This document shows, piece after piece, positions 8,332 through 10,603 of a DNA stretch of 10,603 nt. The stretch's first letter is position 1. The number at the start of each line of letters is the position of its first letter. The notes under the pieces were generated by a model. It made no database searches, was not told the DNA's origin, and saw only the letters and a list, made by a program, of their open reading frames with translations. The translations under genes and the position numbers were made by a program. Source of the stretch: Planctomycetota bacterium (GTDB lineage: Bacteria; Planctomycetota; UBA11346); contig JAHEDF010000096.1 of the NCBI GenBank assembly GCA_024641365.1, forward strand, positions 1 through 10,603. Direction: 5' to 3'.

Positions 8332-8479
8332 CGATAACAGACAGAACGTCGTACGAAGACAAAAAGCATACGTGCGAGACAAAGTCCTGCCAAATTAGGA
8401 CACTAATACTATCTAAAAACATGTCTCTTTTGGTCTGAAGAGTCTATTTAATTTCAAATATAATTAACAAGAGCATCAG

Positions 8480-8549
8480 AGCAACGGAGGACAGCTAGCT
8501 AGAAAATATTACACAATTATTTCTCTTTCTTTTCCGTTACTCCGTTGCT
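8480..8549. repeat. 10-bp perfect inverted repeat, 50-bp spacer, with T-run on plus side
   Basis: AGCAACGGAG (8480-8489) and CTCCGTTGCT (8540-8549) are exact reverse complements. The right arm runs directly into a T5 tract on the plus strand (8549-8553). The 50-nt spacer contains the tandem AGCTAGCTAG. The repeat could form a long-loop stem or be two oppositely oriented copies of a regulator site upstream of the esterase. Neighbouring genes both read leftward, so a plus-strand terminator would have nothing obvious to terminate. Confidence 0.5.
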
Positions 8550-8591
8550 TTTTAAAAATATTTTTCTATTTGTATTAGAATTAATAATTTG

Positions 8592-8607
8592 ATTTACCGG
8601 TGTAAAT
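8592..8607 (-). terminator. Small hairpin at the sigma factor stop codon, possible weak terminator
   Basis: ATTTAC (8592-8597) and GTAAAT (8602-8607) pair around CGGT, overlapping the TAA stop at 8609-8607. The stem is only 6 bp and downstream minus-strand sequence is AT-rich without a clean T-run. It may reduce read-through into the esterase gene, but this is weak evidence. Confidence 0.25.
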
Positions 8608-10043
8608 TATAATTCAGCACCAGCTGGTTTAGCAAGCGCTTCGCAGCGCCAATTATCAATATCAATGAGTCCATTAAAGACATGCATGACGAAATAATCA
8701 GGCAGCGTCGGGACCACGTAAACTTGATCAGGGCCTTCGCCATCGCCTTGCGAAATTTGCCAACCGGTTGGGACTGGCACGCAACGAATTTTATTTTTAT
8801 ACCAGGTATGATCAGCTCGATTTTGTGCGTAATCTTTTTCGGTAAAATTACTTTTCCTGAATTGCATGTCGAGCTGAGCGTCGTCCATGGGTGCGCCAAA
8901 GAACAATCTCGGATTTACGAAATCTGATGCTGTCTTCCAATCGTATTCACAAATAAATCCCCCAGGACCCGTAACGAGCGGACGGATTGCTTTACCAAAT
9001 GGCTCGACTTCAACTAATTGTCCCAGGCGCAAGACTTGAACGGTTTTATTATCACGCGTTTCGGCAGCAGCCACCGCAGGAAGACCAACAAATGTCCATC
9101 CTGCGAGCGGATCGAATGCAGGATCAGGTTGCGGTTGCACTACGACCGGCGGTGTGACTGGTGTATTTTGTGCGACCGTATTTTGCGGAGCAGGATTTGG
9201 CTGTGGCTCTGCAACAATTTCTGGAGCAACTGGTTCCGGTTCTTCTTTATCAGCAAACCACAACCACAATGTGACACCAACAACAAGAGGAACTGCACCG
9301 GCAATTATAAAACCAACCAGGGAACGCATAGCACTCTGACTGATCACAGACGCAGCCAGTGCACTAACACTGGCAGTTGGCGCTAGATGATTGAGGGTAG
9401 TGGCGATAATCCGCTTGGATGCTTCCGCAGATATTTCGGCACTACTTAAGCCAGTGAGCAAGCTGGTAATGGTCGCAACGCTTAAGGTGCGACAATGTTT
9501 GCGTAGACGTGCCATGCCACGCGTTAATCGCGTGTGGACCGTTTCTATTGGACAGTCAAGTATACGTGCCGTATCGGCCACTGATTTTTGCCCAAGATAA
9601 TGCGTGACGATCGCATCACGCTGAACGCTGGGCAACGTCGCCAATGCTTGATCGATTAATTGTTTAAAATCTTGCACATCTGGTGGCTCATCATCAGAAG
9701 ATATCGCTGGCTCATGTTGGCTCTCGTAATTATGACGCACTTCGCGCTGCTGTCGCAATTTTAATGCGCAGGTTCTCGCCGTAATATAAAGCCACCCACC
9801 AATATTGGTATTAGGCGACAGCGACGACGCTTTGCGCGAAAATATAATAAAAACCGACTGCAGCGCATCTTCAGCAGCTGATGGATCGCGGACAATGCGC
9901 AAACACGTGGCATAAACCATCCGCGAATGACGATTGAACAGCACTTCAAAAGCCGATTCCTCGCCATTAATGAAATGGGAGACCAATTCGTGGTCAGTGA
10001 GCCCATCCAGCTCTGGTAGCGCCAAGCCGGTCGCAGTCGTCAT
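8607..10043 (-). CDS. ECF-type RNA polymerase sigma factor fused to a transmembrane anchor and extracytoplasmic domain
   Basis: This is a 478-residue protein; ordinary ECF sigma factors have about 170-200. Region 2 spans about 24-100 (DALQSVFIIFSRKA at 59-72, core-polymerase contact; GGWLYITAR at 82-90). Region 4 spans about 127-182, with LPSVQRDAI and the helix-turn-helix at 154-176 ending TRLTRG. A hydrophobic, alanine-rich segment (186-235) leads to one membrane helix at 243-263, with arginine 240 before it and DKEEPEP after it, which predicts N-inside, C-outside. A proline-rich linker (266-310) follows, then a beta-rich domain (311-478) ending in NGLIDIDNW. The last motif resembles concanavalin-like sugar-binding folds, but that is only an impression. 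No separate anti-sigma gene lies beside it in the window. The ATG at 10043 is the only sensible start (TGA ten codons upstream) and lacks a Shine-Dalgarno. Planctomycetes are known for sigma factors with C-terminal membrane extensions. Confidence 0.9.
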   Translation of the reverse strand: MTTATGLALPELDGLTDHELVSHFINGEESAFEVLFNRHSRMVYATCLRIVRDPSAAEDALQSVFIIFSRKASSLSPNTNIGGWLYITARTCALKLRQQREVRHNYESQHEPAISSDDEPPDVQDFKQLIDQALATLPSVQRDAIVTHYLGQKSVADTARILDCPIETVHTRLTRGMARLRKHCRTLSVATITSLLTGLSSAEISAEASKRIIATTLNHLAPTASVSALAASVISQSAMRSLVGFIIAGAVPLVVGVTLWLWFADKEEPEPVAPEIVAEPQPNPAPQNTVAQNTPVTPPVVVQPQPDPAFDPLAGWTFVGLPAVAAAETRDNKTVQVLRLGQLVEVEPFGKAIRPLVTGPGGFICEYDWKTASDFVNPRLFFGAPMDDAQLDMQFRKSNFTEKDYAQNRADHTWYKNKIRCVPVPTGWQISQGDGEGPDQVYVVPTLPDYFVMHVFNGLIDIDNWRCEALAKPAGAEL

Positions 10044-10051
10044 AATGTGGT

Positions 10052-10057
10052 TTTATA
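10052..10057 (-). promoter_or_regulatory. Possible -10 element giving a leaderless sigma factor mRNA
   Basis: TATAAA on the minus strand ends 8 nt before the sigma gene ATG, and no Shine-Dalgarno is present. If it is a -10 box, transcription would begin at or next to the start codon. No good -35 hexamer is seen 17 nt further upstream (TAGGTC there), so the call is tentative. Confidence 0.3.
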
Positions 10058-10205
10058 GGTTGCGTTTCATAGGCGACCTACCGTAGCTCATGGCCGGAAA
10101 GTCCTCTTGGCTCACACACGGAACAAGGTTGGAAAAATAGTTGAACCTGTTGGCACGTGGGAGGGAGCATCGCCATAGAGTGATCTCTCAAACCGCATTT
10201 CTTGC

Positions 10206-10210
10206 AGGAG
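10206..10210 (+). promoter_or_regulatory. Shine-Dalgarno sequence of the small secreted protein gene
   Basis: AGGAG sits 5 nt before the ATG at 10216. It supports that start, where a signal peptide also begins. Confidence 0.7.
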
Positions 10211-10215
10211 CATCC

Positions 10216-10603
10216 ATGTCCTTTCGTCGTTTCATCACCCTCGTTGCTTTTTTGTTACTTATTTCCGGACAAGCCTTTGCGGCCGTCAGCACCAGCGACT
10301 TGGCGGGTACGTGGCGGGGAACCATGACCGCCAGTACTTCGAACCCAATTTACTTCACCTGTAATTCCTCTGGCACGATTACGGGTGGCCAAGAGACATT
10401 GTCAGACGGGTCAAAAGTAACGGTATCTGGAAGCCTTTCAGTCGGCGGTGGCGGCACGGTCACTGGTACGATGAGCTTCACTTTTGCGAGTGGCGGTTCC
10501 GTGTCGGCCACCACCCGTTCGGTCACCATGACGATCCTCACCAGTCCATCGCGCCTGCAAATTCAAGGACCATTTAACGCGTCCTACCAGCCGAGTGGAA
10601 CCG
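10216..10603 (+). CDS. Secreted Gly/Ser/Thr-rich protein of unknown function, 3' end cut by the window
   Basis: The frame is open from the ATG at 10216 to the right edge, 129 residues, with no stop reached. Residues 1-22 (MSFRRFITLV to GQAFA) form a clear signal peptide, with cleavage expected after AFA. The mature part starts AVSTSDLAGTWRGTMTAS. It continues as short Gly/Ser/Thr-rich strands (GTITGG, VSGSLSVGGGGTVTGTMSF) typical of a secreted beta-sheet protein. The DLAGTWRG opening resembles small lipocalin-like or beta-barrel secreted proteins, but this is not enough to name a family. It reads away from the sigma gene and shares the divergent gap with it, so it may be regulated together with it. 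Its codons appear more GC-rich than those of the leftward genes. Confidence 0.8.
   Translation, partial: MSFRRFITLVAFLLLISGQAFAAVSTSDLAGTWRGTMTASTSNPIYFTCNSSGTITGGQETLSDGSKVTVSGSLSVGGGGTVTGTMSFTFASGGSVSATTRSVTMTILTSPSRLQIQGPFNASYQPSGT

Larger units (their letters stand above)
8319..8606. other. 288-bp AT-rich gap between sigma factor and esterase genes
   Basis: This is the largest gene-free stretch. It holds the esterase leader, a widely spaced 10-bp inverted repeat (8480-8549), a self-complementary AAAAATATTTTT (8554-8565), and a pyrimidine-only run on the plus strand (8521-8535). No small gene with a ribosome binding site is visible. A promoter for the esterase is likely here because the gap is long, but no -35/-10 pair is convincing; TTGTTA at 8469-8464 (minus) followed after 17 nt by ATAGAC is the best, and it is weak. 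Confidence 0.5.
10044..10215. other. Divergent intergenic region
   Basis: This 172-bp region separates the divergent sigma gene and the secreted protein gene and should hold promoters for both. A GGAAC at 10120-10124 resembles the -35 core of ECF-dependent promoters, but no matching -10 motif was found at the usual spacing. A 5-bp stem (AGGTT 10126-10130, AACCT 10144-10148) is the only other structure seen. Confidence 0.35.

Noticed and set aside
8319..8393. N-terminal extension of the esterase to an ATG at 8393.
   Set aside because: It would bury the signal peptide behind 25 basic/mixed residues, and the strong AAAGGA site points to 8318.
8554..8565. AAAAATATTTTT self-complementary palindrome.
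   Set aside because: A pure AT palindrome in an AT-rich gap is expected by chance, and it has no loop for a terminator.
10081..10150. GTAGCTCA followed by a GGTTGGAAA stretch, resembling tRNA D-arm and T-arm text.
   Set aside because: There is no GAGC partner for the D stem, no matching acceptor ends, and the T-loop is not TTCGA-like, so no cloverleaf forms.

Overview
The window looks like a chromosomal stretch from a bacterium of the PVC group (Planctomycetota, Lentisphaerota or Verrucomicrobiota). This is inferred from gene content, not from a marker gene: a type I sulfatase, an ECF sigma factor carrying a membrane anchor and a long C-terminal extension, a HEAT plus von Willebrand A secreted protein, and a large DUF2341-LamG-Ig-SASA esterase of a layout I associate with that group. 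Base composition is moderate and AT-leaning in the gaps. Most starts have a clear Shine-Dalgarno sequence.

Layout. Five genes run leftward on the minus strand, in transcription order: the membrane-anchored ECF sigma factor (10043-8607), a secreted multidomain sialate O-acetylesterase-like protein (8318-5304), a secreted HEAT/VWA protein (5127-3364), a CPBP-family (CAAX protease-like) membrane protein with a long C-terminal extension (3268-1655), and a secreted sulfatase (1469 to beyond position 1, so its C-terminus is missing). Gaps between them are 288, 176, 95 and 185 bp, so one transcript is possible but not shown. Divergent from the sigma gene, a small secreted protein of unknown function starts at 10216 on the plus strand and runs off the right edge. 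The short gaps contain inverted and direct repeats. No RNA gene, transposon, CRISPR array or replication origin was seen.

How the genes may work together (inference). The esterase and the sulfatase would remove acetyl and sulfate groups from polysaccharides outside the cytoplasm. The sigma factor, with a predicted extracytoplasmic C-terminal domain, could sense the substrate or an envelope state and drive the row of genes. The VWA protein and the CPBP membrane protein are next to each other and 95 bp apart, so they may act as a pair in the envelope. The most unusual elements are the one-piece sigma/sensor architecture and the CPBP protein with about 225 extra residues. No completely new system can be demonstrated from sequence alone.
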